Position numbers and translations under genes: made by a program. Below are positions 10,880-23,220 of a stretch of 64,000 bases of DNA, one piece after another; positions within the stretch are counted from its first letter, which is position 1; every line of letters begins with the position of its first letter. The stretch is taken from positions 462,754,780-462,818,779 of the forward strand of contig NC_053040.3 in the NCBI RefSeq assembly GCF_002575655.3, written 5' to 3'. The notes under the pieces were generated by a model, which did not search any database, was not told the origin of the DNA, and saw nothing but the letters and a program-made list of their open reading frames with translations. The DNA is from Aegilops tauschii subsp. strangulata (lineage: Eukaryota > Streptophyta > Magnoliopsida > Poales > Poaceae).

Positions 10880-11400
10880 TTGTGCAAAAGGCAAGCTGCT
10901 TTGTTTCGAAAGGCACGGGTTTGAAGCATGTGCAGTCACGTCTGCTTATGAGCTAGGTTTGTGCGTGCATTCACATGTGTGTATACTACGAAGGCATTGG
11001 TATGTTGCCTCCGGAGGCACGGGTTTGAAGCATGTGAAGTCACGTGAAGTCATTGGTATGTTGCCTCCAGAGGCACGGGTTTGAAGCATGTGAAGTCACG
11101 TGTGCGTAGGAGCTAGCCACGGTTGAGGCGTTCTTGGTATTTGTATGTGGATATTGCCCGGATGCATTGTGACCCAGGCTTTGGTGGCACAAGGCCATGT
11201 CACCTCTGGAGTCACGGGAGGGTGGTCTCCAGAGTCACGCGTAAGGGTATCTGTGTGTGTGGATATTGCCCGGAGGCATGGTGACCCAGGGTTTGGTGGC
11301 ACAAGGCCATGTCGCCTCTGGAGGCACGGGAGGGTGGTTTCCAGAGTCACGGGTAAGGGTTCGTTTTGGGAGTCACTTCTGTCGTACAAATAAGAAGAGG
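10880..11400 (+). repeat. Array of AGGCACGGG / AGTCACG words
   Basis: Repeats of AGGCACGGGTTTGAAGCATG and GAAGTCACGTG, then of GGAGGCACGGGAGGGTGG and CCAGAGTCACG with a two-fold repeated block (11150-11240, 11265-11360). The same words recur over the next 45 kb, always in this orientation. It lies just past the 3' end of gene A. Confidence 0.75.
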
Positions 11401-11849
11401 CATTGTTGTTTATAGTTTACTGGCACTCTCTGATGATGTAAGAGGCACTGTTGTCGAAATAGTTATCTTTTCAACATGAGCACGCAATTTCTAACTACAT
11501 TACATAGAAATGTGAGTTATTGATAAACTTTATTGTCAAGTCTAGATAGAATTAGCCTCGCGGGCTAAATCAAAAGTTTTAGTCTTCATTTTTGCTCAAG
11601 ATCTTGCTAATCTCGTCACCCATTTCACTAGCTTTGACTTGATTCATCTCGCTACTTAAGAGAATGTACATTGCCTCTGCCCTCCAGTCTTCGACCTCAT
11701 CCTGTGAAATTTTGCCGAGAAGGGAAGTATATTATTAGAGTTTGTGCACATAAGTTGTTTATAAGTAAATCTATATAAACTTACTGTCAAATCTTCTAGG
11801 TCTTCGACAAACTTTTCACCATTGTAGAGGAATGCAAGCTTTAAAACAG

Positions 11850-12310
11850 CAAATGTTGATTCTCCCTTTTCTACCACTCGAACATCTTACACGGTATGAA
11901 TCTACCATCTTGTACCCTTGGCATTCATTGTTTGTCCTAGTATGGTGTTGAAGACTTCTTTAAACCTAGGTACATGGGAATATTGCATTTTGTAATTAAT
12001 TGTTTTAATATTGCAACTTGTAAAACTGAAAAAATTGTTATGTATAAATGCTTACGATTGCCGACTTATGAACATGATATTCCTGAACTGTCTTTCTCTT
12101 TCTTTTTTAGCATCTTCATTTTCCTGAAGAACTCGAGATGCTTCTTTTAGATCCAATTTATCCACATCTATCTTTTCTTTCTCAAATTCCTATGGAGTCG
12201 TTTCTCGAGGATCAATAATGTGAACTTTGTGTTTGTATTTGTCCAGCACATATAGTACATAGCGGTCATGCTTCTCTATTGGAACGAATATCTGCGTACA
12301 AAATACTTGT
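11850..12310 (-). other. Gene A, Ulp1-like module 3 (catalytically degenerate)
   Basis: The exon around 12305-12190 reads DRYVLYVLDKYKHKVHIIDP, which aligns with KHYTLYVLNKYTSSIDILDS of module 2, but Arg stands where the catalytic His should be. The downstream exon (about 11930-11785) ends GESTFAVLKLAFLYNGEKFV and lines up with GTQCGHFMVQFAKYWNG of module 2 without the Cys. Gene B shows the same His and Cys losses, so the change predates the split of A and B. Confidence 0.6.
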
Positions 12311-13467
12311 TTCTTAGATGACAGTTTAATATAAAGTAATTTAATAGAACGCATATTTTGAGATTTTGTCATGGAGGAAAGGGTTGTTACCATGTTTGCT
12401 GTTGAGAGCTTTTTCCGTTGATTTTCCTTGAGATACATGGGAACCAGCTGATTCTTTCTTTTTTGCAATTCATTTTTAAATTTTTTAATAGTAGTTTTGT
12501 GTTCCTTTAAATCCAATATATGCTGCAAACAATAATTACGATGAAAAAAATGTTAGAAAAAAGAGTTGTGTAACAATATAAAAAGAGTAGGTGTTGCAAT
12601 ATAGACAAGATTTTGCTTTTTAAAAGTTTACCTCTGCAAAGTTTGGGCCTAATATTACTCTGTCACTCTGTTTTGAATCTTGTCTGCTTTCCCAGATTTC
12701 TGCCATGTCATCGAGGACCCTCTTTTCCATATGATGTGGTATGTTCGTCTGTGCTGGTCTTGGACCAAATACTGCCTTCAGTTGGGCTCCAGTAAGTTGC
12801 ATGCTTTCACTGTCCCTGCGGATGCGCCTAAATATAGTTTTGCTGCGACAGGGAGATTAAATAATTTTGGAGGTCACGGTTAGTGAGAAACAAATTTTTA
12901 CATTATTTTTGGCCTTTGTCCAACTATTTTTGAGGTGCAATAGAAAACAACTCACTTTTTGTATTCTTCCTGCCAGCTGTCGCTCATGACTAGATGGAAG
13001 AGGTCGGACGCCTCCGTTGTGTGTTGGAAGCAATGAGAATGTTTTGGGTATGGACTGGTGCTTCGTCTTTTTTCCCTTTTAGTTTCATCTGTTTCTATCA
13101 GCGGAAGTAGATATGAAGTATGTAAGCTCTTGTGATACGAAAGACATTGGTGAACCGTGGGATGGGTAGGTTATTACAAAAAAAAGATAAGTAGAAATGA
13201 TTTTCTTACCTTTGTTGGTGGAAAAGAACTTTGAAGTTTCTGGTTTGAATTATTTGATTCTTCCAGGTAGTTTCTCGCACTTTACTTGGTTTGTTTCACC
13301 AAATATGGCTGTAAAAAGGAACTCTGGTTTCTACTCGGCATCTACGTTGCTTTGCTGCATGGAGATCATTGGATATTCTTTTATTTTTCTTTCATGAGAT
13401 AATTGAAGTATTCAAGTAGTGCTGCTTGTAAAAATTAAAATTGTTGCTCTCGTACTATTCACTTACA

Positions 13468-13921
13468 TCGAAATCCTCATCATCTTTTATGAGATCAATG
13501 CCATTCCAGTATTTTGCAAATTGAACCATGAAGTGTCCGCATTGGGTACCCTGCTGTTTTGGCACGCAAACTCTGTTTGGTGTTTCTGCTATCCTCGACC
13601 AGTTCGGTTCGCCGTTGGCTCGTAGCTCCGCTTCGCCGTAATGCTTCTTCAGGAGTGCGTGCATCCTTTTAATCTGTGATTACGGTTTGGTGTTATTGTT
13701 GGGTTTTGGCATTAAACAAGGGAATGCAGGAATTGGAAAACCAATTAGAAAACAAGGTTGAATTGACGTACCAGTTCTGGGTGATCCTTATGGTGTGTTT
13801 TCCATGTATTCTTTCCGTCTCCGTCTCTGTAATTTAGTGAGTCAAGTATGTCGATGGAGCTCGTGTACTTGTTGAGCACGTACAGTGTGTAGTGTTTAGC
13901 TGTGTTGTGAGGTATCATAAT
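13468..13921 (-). other. Gene A, Ulp1-like module 2 (His, Asp and Cys present)
   Basis: The exon 13921-13772 gives HYTLYVLNKYTSSIDILDS, the His and Asp part of a C48 protease. The exon 13664-13468 gives PKQQGTQCGHFMVQFAKYW, the Gln/Cys-Gly part. The residue before Cys is Gln, not the usual Asp. The next exon (about 13400-13200) holds two stops. Confidence 0.65.
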
Positions 13922-15511
13922 CTGCGGTGTTTGGAGACAGAGTGAGTTAAAATTCATTCTTGTCAGGAGAATTAAATGACATGTAAATGTGCAATCTGTA
14001 GGAAAAATGAATTATGTTTGTATATTTCTATTAACTTACCAACTTTTTCTTTAAAAGTTCCTTCCCTGTTACAAGGGGTGCAAACTGTTTCAATGCTTCG
14101 TCCTCATTGAATTCTGCTAGTCCTCCTTTTTCTCCAATTTTAACACCGAGCACGATCTGCGGCCAATTTTTTTTCTACTTTTTAGTATAATCTTTGTAAT
14201 CACTGAAATGATGCAAGTGTTTTTTGTCAAATTGGACTTCATAAGTTTGCAAATTCTACGGGAAGTATGGCTTTATCGGTTGTGTTGTATTGTTGCTGCA
14301 CTGTCCATTCTTCGAACAATGCGTTTGCGATGGATCCCTCCATCTGTCCATGATCTCCTTTCCGTAGCTGTTCCACCATTTGTTCTCCTGTAATCCAATC
14401 GTGTCGCTTCGAGCTAATATATACGTTTAGACTGCAAGCAGAAAAAGTTTATACATTAGTTAGGTTGGTTTTAAAAGGGGCAACATTTCTTTTTTTTTTT
14501 GTTGTGACAAGAGAAAGTACTTACTCTCCGCATTCGTCCTGTCCATCTTTGCTGAATAGGTATTCATGAAGTGCTCTGGCTTTGTTCATAAATTTGAAAT
14601 CTTTTGGGACAAAAGTAGGAATTTTTTCATGCAGCTTTCTTGAAGGCTTTACCGGTCTCTTCTTGACCGAGATTTTCTTGTCTAAGCTGTTCTCAGATGA
14701 TTGAGGCATTGAATGTTCTCCTGATTCTTGCTGCAAGATTGTCAGATACGGCGTGGGATCTTTGTTAAATTCATAGCTTTCATGGTCATTCAGCCATGTT
14801 TTGATTACATCGAATCCAACGCCCATCTTTACATGCTTGTTGTATTCCTCTAGTTGGAGCGGGTTAAGGCTTGAAAGAAATTCATCAACTTCGTCGTGCT
14901 TTTCCATTGTTTTGGGTTTTAGGAACTCTAGAGAGATGGTGCTGGAGGTGCCTTGCTGATTGCTTGTCGAGCCCGTTTCTTCTTGAAGAAGAACAGGTTG
15001 TTTCTTCTGCTCGGAAACCTGTTCTTGTGTATTTGGTACGTCGTTGCTTGTGCCATCCTCTTTTAAATTAGTGCCTGTTTGTTCAAGTTGCTCTGTGCTC
15101 GGGGTATTGCTGTTGATATTTTGCTCGTCCGTTTGCTCTTCAGCATGGTGTGGTATCTTGTCGTCTGGTGGTGGTTGATCTGGTTCTACTGGTGGATCCT
15201 TTTCTTCGTGATCTGTGCAAGATTCTTGGGCGATGGCGTGTCTGCTGACATCCATAACCTCTTTGTGTTTACTGGATATATCAATAACTTCATGCTCTTT
15301 TGTGGTTGTCGCATGCATAATATGTTCTTTTGGCTCGGGATTTGGCGGAAACTCTTCTAGTACGCAACATTATGTGTGTTGCATTTCTTTGTCTCCCATA
15401 TCGACTTCATACTTCAGCATATCTGTTAGAATCAAAAAATAATAATTTAAAAAAAAGAATACTTCTTCTAGTGTGACAAAATTGTAAGGATTAGTTTCTG
15501 AAAAGACTAAC

Positions 15512-16132
15512 CTGTTGTACACTTGATTAATGACAGTTTGGTATTCCCTCTGTGTTGACTAATTAGTTGATTTAGAATTTTTTTCCTCAACTCTGGTACT
15601 TGTTCTGGCTCTAAGGTTGCTGCTGTTGCATCATTGGAGTAGTGCTTCAGGTTCATGTACATATAGAATGCGCAGTCCATTCTGCATGTAGAGGAATGGT
15701 ACTAGTAAGATTGTTGCATTCAACAAACGGAAAGAAGAGAAGTGTTGGAGCAATGGTAGTGGCAATTGTTGCATTGAAAAGACGAAAGAACATGATTATT
15801 TCAGTAATTGTAGTAGTGAATCTTGCATTGAAAAAAAGAAAGAAGTGAAATGTTGGAAGTGCTTACGTGTCTTCTCCTTGAAGTGGCACCTGCAGTTTGA
15901 CCCTTTTGAAATGGTCGATGCTTTTTTGTGAAAGCTGTAGCTCTGTGCTTACGTGCTTCCATATTTTCATTAATTTGCTGGTTACATTGTTAAAGAATTC
16001 TATTGTGCCTGGATATGCAGTTGAAGAGTCAAGGAGTTCAAAGCGTTGTTTTTGCATGTTAACTGTAATGGTGAAGTAATGACTTGTATTTTCGTCTTGC
16101 TCAAACCCGCGCAACGAACATGGTAGAAGGAG
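15512..16132 (-). other. Gene A, Ulp1-like module 1 (His, Asp and Cys present)
   Basis: The exon 16132-15867 (splice AG at 16133, GT at 15866) encodes SHYFTITVNMQKQRFELLDS, the His and Asp part. The exon 15681-15512 begins MDCAFYMYMNLKHY, the Cys part, with Ala after Cys instead of the usual Gly. The same DCA order occurs in gene B. Confidence 0.7.
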
Positions 16133-17418
16133 CTGCAAAATAAAAAATAAAAAGAAAATATTTGGAAATCTTCTTATATTTAGAAACATGAAATAAAATG
16201 AGAACTTTTGCATAATATACACGCAAGCTGATCTGCTCACCATGTTATAATCTTGCAGTTTTTCTTCTTCTTGCATGTTGAAAAATGATCTAAACTTGGC
16301 AGGTAGTAATTTTTTTCTAATGTGTTCTTGATCATTATTTCTGTAGCACATTGGATCTTTGTCGTCGGCTTTCTTTATTGAGTGCTGCTTGTTTTGTCAC
16401 AGATATACAAAGGAAATTTGTAAGTTCAGTTATAGGGGAAGTTTATCTATTTATAAAGTCATATATATTGTTTTAAACTTGATTCTTTTGCCATGATCTT
16501 TACTTACAGTGTTGCTTAACGACAGAATCTTTCTCCCTGTGCCATTTAGTTATTTCCTCAAGATTGTTAGCATAGGCTCGATTGCTTCGGTGCGTACTGA
16601 TTTACCGACCTTGAAGCTTTCGGCGACATGGCCTAGATTGACATCAAACTTATTCGTTGTAACGAAAAGCTCATCCCTGCAAAGTATAGTTAGAAAAATG
16701 TTTTAGTTTACACATGATATAGTAAAAATGATCGTGTGTAATAATGTGTTTTGTGTTAGTTGCATGAACTTACATTTCTCTCTGTGTCCATGGCTTGCAT
16801 ACAGCGTTGTACAGGTCTTCGATGGCTTTGTTGACGGAATCACTATCTTTGTCCCCTTTCTCCATTGTGCCTGCGATTATTTTGAATTTAATGTAAATAA
16901 TTCCAAGTCACAAGATCACAAGATAGCAATTAAGTTTCTATTGTCTTGCCTGCTTCGAAGCTAGAAGATATGTCCTGTCCAGTGTTGTTCCTTTCTTGTT
17001 CTCCTTCTGCTTCTTGCGGCATGTTATGTTCTTCTTTTTGCATTGCACCCTTTTGTTCAGTTTTTGCTGCATCCTCATTTGAGTCGTTTGTGTCTTTCTT
17101 AGCATCATGTTTTTCCTTGTCAACCGTCGTGTCTTGCTGGTGGTCTTTTCTGTCTTGTTTCTCAGTCTCGACCTGGTTGGCACTGACTTCTCTGCCAGGG
17201 GAATTGGCATCGTACGACGGTGTAGGGTTTTTTCGATGGTTTCTGCTTCTTTCTCTGGAACAATATATGTGTCTGCTTCATTGCTTGTATCTCCGTGGTC
17301 GACTTCTTCGTGTTTGTGCGTTATCATTGAAAAAGCATTGAAATAATTTAACTTGCTACTTTATTTTAATTATAGCAGCTGTTATGGGAAAATAGCGAAG
17401 CGTTTGGTGCGTTGTTTG

Positions 17419-19150
17419 TGAAGGAAATATGCCCTAGAGGCAATAATAATAAAGTTATTATTTATTTCCTTATATCATGATAAATGTTTATTATTCATGC
17501 TAGAATTGTATTAACCGGAAACATAATACTTGTGTGAATACATAAACAAACAGAGTGTCACTAGTATGCCTCTACTTGACTAGCTCGTTGATCAAAGATG
17601 GTTATGTTTCCTAGCCATAGACATGAGTTATCATTTGATTAACGGGATCACATCATTAGGAGAATGATGTGATTGACTTGACCCATTCCGTTAGCTTAGC
17701 ACTCGATCGTTTAGTATGTTGCTACTGCTTTCTTCATGAATTATACATGTTCCTATGACTATGAGATTATGCAACTCCCGTTTACCGGAGGAACACTTTG
17801 TGTGCTACCAAATGTCACAACGTAACTGGATGATTATAAAGGTGCTCTACAGGTGTCTCCGAAGGTAATTGTTGGGTTGGCGTATTTCAAGATTAGGATT
17901 TGTCACTCCGATTGTTGGAGAGGTATCTCTGGGCCCTCTCGGTAATGCACATCACTATAAGCCTTGCAAGCATTGTAACTAATGAGTTAGTTGCGGGATG
18001 ATGTATTACGGAACGAGTAAAGAGACTTGCCGGTAACGAGATTGAACTAGGTATTGAGATACCGACGATCGAATCTCGGGCAAGTAACATACCGATGACA
18101 AAGGGAACAACGTATGTTGTTATGCGGTCTGACCGATAAAGATCTTCGTAGAATATGTGGGAGCCAATATGAGCATCCAGGTTCCGCTATTGGTTATTGA
18201 CCGGAGACGTGTCTCGGTCATGTCTACATAGTTCTCGAACCCGTAGGGTCCGCACGCTTAAGGTTCGATGACGGTTATATTATGAGTTTATGTGTTTTGA
18301 TGTACCAAAGGTAGTTCGGAGTCCCGGATGAGATCGGGGACATGACGAGGAGTCTCGAAATGGCCGAGACGTAAAGATCGATATATTGGACGACTATATT
18401 CGGACTTCGGAAAGGTTCCGAGTAATTCGGGTATTTATCGGAGTACCGGAGAGTTACGGGAATTCGCCGGGGAGAAGTATTGGGCCTTAATAGGCCATAT
18501 GGGAATAGAGGAGAGAGGCCAAAAGGAAGGAGGCGCGCACCTCCCCTCTGGTCCGAATTGAACAAGGGGTGCAGCCCCCTTTTCCTTCTCCCTCTCCCCC
18601 TCTTTCCTTCTCTCCTACTCCAACAAGGAAAGGAGGAGTCCTACTCCCGGTGGGAGTAGGACTCCCCCCTTGGCGCGCCCTCCTCCTTGGCCGGCCGCCT
18701 CCCCCTTGCTCCTTTATATACGGGGGCAGGGGGGCACCCCATAGACACAACAATTGATCTATTGATCTCTTAGCCGTGTGCGGTGCCCCCCTCCACCATA
18801 ATCCACCTCGATAATATCGTAGCGGTGCTTAGGCGAAGCCCTGCGTCGGTAGAACATCATCATCGTCACCACGCCGTCGTGCTGACGGAACTCTCCCTCA
18901 AAGCTCGGCTGGATCGGAGTTCGAGGGACGTCATCGAGCTGAACGTGTGCTGAACTCCGAGGTGTCGTACGTTCGGTACTTGGATCGGTTGGATCATGAA
19001 GACGTACGACTACATCAACTGCGTTGTGTTAACGCTTCCGCTTTCGGTGTACGAGGGTACGTGGACAACACTCTCCCCTCTCGTTGCTATGCATCCCCAT
19101 GATCTTGCGTGTGCGTAGGAATTTTTTTGAAATTACCACGTCCCCCAACA
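17419..19150 (+). mobile_element. Solo LTR of the BARE-1/WIS/Angela Copia family
   Basis: It begins TGAAGGAAATATGCCCTAG (the family usually starts TGTTGGAAATATGCCCTAG) and ends CGTCCCCCAACA. The 5-bp duplication GTTTG is perfect at 17414-17418 and 19151-19155. Inside are the family's CTTTATATACGGG TATA region (about 18711) and a perfect 14-bp stem with a 3-nt loop at 18635-18665. With no internal domain, it is a solo LTR. It sits in an intron of gene A, so it landed after gene A was in place. Confidence 0.95.
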
Positions 19151-19159
19151 GTTTGAGCT

Positions 19160-20302
19160 ATTTTGATTGTGATTAAGTCGTGTAATTTTGTGGAAATATT
19201 TTGTGCAACTTCACCTGTTGAGATCGTTGGTGATGCTGACTGTTCCACCCATTCTTTGTCGAGTGTAGTTTCTTGGGTATCCTCCTGTTCTTTGTTTTGG
19301 TGTTCATCGTCACTGTCATGGTTTTTGTCTTGCAGCTGTTCAATCATAAAGGTGGCTAAGTTTGAGTGCATTTTAGTTCTCATGGTACGATTTTATATTT
19401 TCATAGAATCAGCTTATGTAACTTTACCTCCTCAATCGTTGCTGCTGAATGTTGTGCTTGTTCTTCGTAGAGTGGAGGTTTTTGGGCATCTTCTTCTTCT
19501 TTCTTTTGTAGTTCATCGCCGCTGCCGTCATTTTTGTCTTGTAGCTTTTGAAACACACAGGTGGCTAAGTGGCAGTGCATTTGAGGTTCCACATAGCTAT
19601 TTTATACTTTGATAGGATGAACGTATGTAACTTTACCTTTTCAGTCGTTGTTGCTGCTGCCCTCTCTGCTGCGTGTTTTTCGGTGAGTGAATATTTTGGG
19701 GCTTGGTCTTCTGTTACGTTGATGACTGCCTTTTGAAGAACATGTTGCCCTTCTTCAGTGTCCTCCTTTTGCTCATTGGTCTCCTCTCTCTGCGATGCAG
19801 GAAAGTAGTGAAATGTCAAATGCGTGTTTTTGAACTATAAGTTCATGAAGAGGTTTTATGTGTTTTCACCTCTGTATTTGTTGTTGTTACTGCTGATTTT
19901 TCGTTCAGTGGTGGTTTTGGGTCCTTCTCTTGCTCTTTATTTTGCTGTTCATCATCACTGACCTTGTTTTTTTCTTGCAGCTGTTCAAACATAGAGTTGG
20001 CAAAGTGAGAGTCCATTGGACTGAATACAAATGTGGTAGGTTTGAGTTTATTTGATTGTGCACGCAGCAATTTTATAATTTCGTAGTTGCAGGTTTCGTA
20101 AGTTTACCTTTTCAGTCGTTGTTGCTGCCCCTGTCTCTGGTACCTGTTGTTTGGTGAGTGAATTTTTTGTGGCTTGGTCTTTAGTGGCATTATTGTCTAT
20201 CGTTTGAAGAACATGTTTGGGTTGTTCATTGGGCTCCTCTGGTTGTGTTTGATGGTCTTGATTGTTGATGGTTTCTTGAGCTTCTTGTGCCTGCACCAAC
20301 AC
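19160..20302 (-). repeat. Gene A linker: tandemly duplicated exon pairs
   Basis: Two exon types recur. Type X begins like MDSHFANSMFEQLQEKN and is seen at about 20020-19860, 19585-19425 and 19370-19190. Type Y contains DQAPKYSLTEKHAAERAA or a similar run and is seen at about 20290-20105 and 19810-19640. Each ends in a TEKVKLH- or EEVKLH-like sequence at a splice donor. The repeated X+Y unit is about 480 bp. The products would be charged, disordered linker segments. Confidence 0.6.
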
Positions 20303-22257
20303 AAAAAATACTTAAGAAATGGGTGCATTTCTGACTGTTCAGTTACAATTTTTTTATAAGACCTCTATCCTGGAGTTGCAGGACTGTCTACTGCTTGTGC
20401 TACGACTTCTCCTTGTCTCGTGTTGTCCTCTAGTTTTTCTTGTTGAATGTCTATGCCAGTGCTTTTGCATGCTTCCTCTTCCTGTTTAATAAAAATTTAA
20501 TTTATAGATTGAACTTCATTTGTGTCTGAGCTTTGTAACCTAACCTCTTCAGATGTTGTTGTTTGAAGTTCTTGATCTTCGAGATCAGCGTACTCATTTG
20601 TTTCCTGCATTTGTTCAAAGAAAAGGGTGAGACATACCTTATAATCTTTGTATTGCCGTGGCGGGGTCTATTAGGTAGTTCAGACATCATAAAAATATTT
20701 TGAAAAGTGGTTGTTGTTGAATTTTTTACCTCCGTGTTGATGACTGGGTTATTTGTGCCTGCATCTACTGTTTCTTTGTCAGGTATAACAGTCTCTTGTT
20801 TCTCATCGGCTGGGATGTCTTGCGCTTTCTCCTTTGTACTCGTGATGGTGATCTGCAATGTTGTGGCGCTGGAAATCTCTTGTACACAAAGTTCCTGTTC
20901 TGTGACGCCTTCGTCTGTTTGAGGTTCACTATGGGGTTCAATTTCAACACGGGTTGTCTCTTGGTCTTGCAGTGCTTGTGATACCTGGAGATCAAACAAT
21001 ATGAGTTTGCGGTTCACTTTCTTTCCTGCCATTTACGAGCTTTCGGTGTGGGTAATAGTGGGTATGGAAGTTTACCTCCTCCTCGTTGTTTTCTTCTTCT
21101 TTGTCGTTTGTTATGCTAACGGTTGATTGTGGGTTAGCGTCTTGCATTTGGTTGGCGGGGCTGCTGACTTGATTGTTATTCAGCTGAGTCTATATTTTGT
21201 TGGAGGTTTTTCAGTTAACTTGTAACTCTATCCAGTTTTGAAAGGAAAAATGGATGTTCATACTGACCTCTTCACAGGTTCTGACGTTGATCGTATCTTG
21301 TGCTTGTGTTGGGGTAGTTGTTGTTGTAGCATTGTCTATTGTGGGGTTGCTTTGTTTGTTCCGTTCATTTATGTTTTTGGGGTTGTTGACACCATCCTGC
21401 TGTTGGAGTTCATCTTGGCCTCGCGTGCTATTGGTACGTTCCTGAAAGCATTGAGGCAGTTCTTTTCAGTAGAGGTATGAAAACAGGGGTTTGCTTTAGG
21501 GTGCGTATGGCACCATGCATTACTATTTACTTACCTGTTTTTGCCGCTTTATCTTGTTCTTGTCAATGCCTATGTCCCTTGATTTTGTTCTTCTCTTCCT
21601 CTCTTCGTCTTCTTCTTCTTTCTTTTTTTCTCCTTTCTCTTGGTTCTGTTGTGGCTACGATTTCATTTGTGCGGTTGGCATCGGCTAGTCTACTTGAGGC
21701 TGCTGGATGTGCTTGCTCTAGTGTCTGCAGGGTCGCGTTGTCTGTCAGGTACCTTGTGCAAACTATGTCCTGAAATTGTCTGAGTTGTTCTAATGAATCC
21801 ATCAGGGCAATTGTTTGTTGCACGACCAGGTTCTTGTTTTTTTATCCAATATCTTTTCCTTTTCGTTGCATTGGTGTTCAGCTCTGGTGGTTACTGTGGG
21901 TATCTGTTCTGCTTCATGGAGTACTTTTTCCAACAATTTGTTTATCCTTTGGAATCTTTCTTCTGCTCCTGTGCTGATGCTTTTGTTTGGTTCCCTGCTT
22001 CGACTGGTGCCGACACGTGGTTCGCGCCGGCGTTTGGGTGGAGGTGGTAGCAGTTTGGTCGTGTTCTGGTGTTGCTGTTGTTTGCGATGTTCTACTGCTA
22101 TCTGATGAATTGAAGACGAAGTTGATGCTGTGTTGGCATAGAAGATCCTCTCTGCTGTTCCTTTCCATGTCTGCATCATTTTGGTGTAATGTAGTTGATT
22201 AGAATGGAAACCGTTTTCAAAAAGGGAAGGACTGATTTATGTACAATATAGCTATAC

Positions 22258-23220
22258 CTGTATTTTGCCAAATTCATAGTCATCTGGTCGTGCTTTTCCG
22301 TCCCTTTTCATGTCTGCTCTAGCTATTTTCGCTAGGTCACTCTCTTTGAGATGGTTTGCTCGTGGTAATGAGGTCTTGTCCATTGTCTTTGCAATCTTCC
22401 GCATTTCTTTTGTGTCGGTTGGCAGCAGCAGGGAGTCGAGGTACATGATTACTGGCCCCTGTGCCAAACCATTGACATGCTTTTTGTTCTTTTCTTCATG
22501 AGGCAAATTTCTGTGTTTCTGCCATATCTTGGCTCCTTCCTTAATACAGTAGACGATTACCTCGCAGAAATCCATCTTTGCCATCTCTGGATAGTCCATG
22601 TCCTCTACCATTATAGCTTGTCAGGCGAAGATAGCGGCGCTTGACCCGCAGACAACGTTGTGGAAAAAAATAAGAAGAAATATTTTAACTGATTACCTGT
22701 TTGACTGTTCGTCATCTAGTTCCACCAATATTTTTAGCTCCCTGAACAGTTCTTTTGGCTTGAAATTTGTATGTTTGAAGCCAAGGTCTGACATGAGTTC
22801 TTTCATTGAAGTTGGGCTCTTCGCTGGCCTTGGTGCTGGCTTTTCCGTGCCGTTTGGGTATCCAAACACCTTGTGTATAGCTTCCTTGGTAATCTTGATT
22901 TTCTTGTCTTCGGTACCATCACCGAAGGTGATTGTCATGCTTTCTGTGTCTAGGTTGTCGTAGATGTGTGCTGCAAGTGGTCTGCAGATGGAGCCCGTTA
23001 TTTTGCAGTTCTCTATGCTGCCAAATCCTGCTGTCCTAATATCTTGCTTGTGACGGTCTTTAAGTAAATTCCATGCTTTCTTGACATGAGCGAATGCTGC
23101 CCCTGCCTTGATTTGGCATTTCTCTTCGTTTGTTTCTTGCTGTTCTTCGTCAACTGTTGGTGCTGCCAATTCTTTTCCGCTTGTCTTTCTCCTCTTTCTG
23201 TCCTTCTGTCCTGATTCGTT
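22258..23220 (-). other. Gene A, N-terminal ULP-associated domain (two exons)
   Basis: The exon 23220-22697 holds AGFGSIENCKITGSICRPLA and KEAIHKVFGYPNGTEKP. The exon 22616-22258 holds NGLAQGPVIMYLDSLLLP. The 'hKVxGxPNG' and 'GxxxxLxYLD' patterns are what I know from the N-terminal region of grass transposon-borne proteins annotated as Ulp1 protease family. Gene B has the same segments (41143-40543). Confidence 0.6.

Noticed and set aside
9107..10916. Repeat proteins such as MCVGRAACWFVRRVV on the plus strand and their minus counterparts
   Set aside because: All arise from one stop-poor 145-bp tandem unit read in several frames on both strands; no start, promoter or domain evidence.
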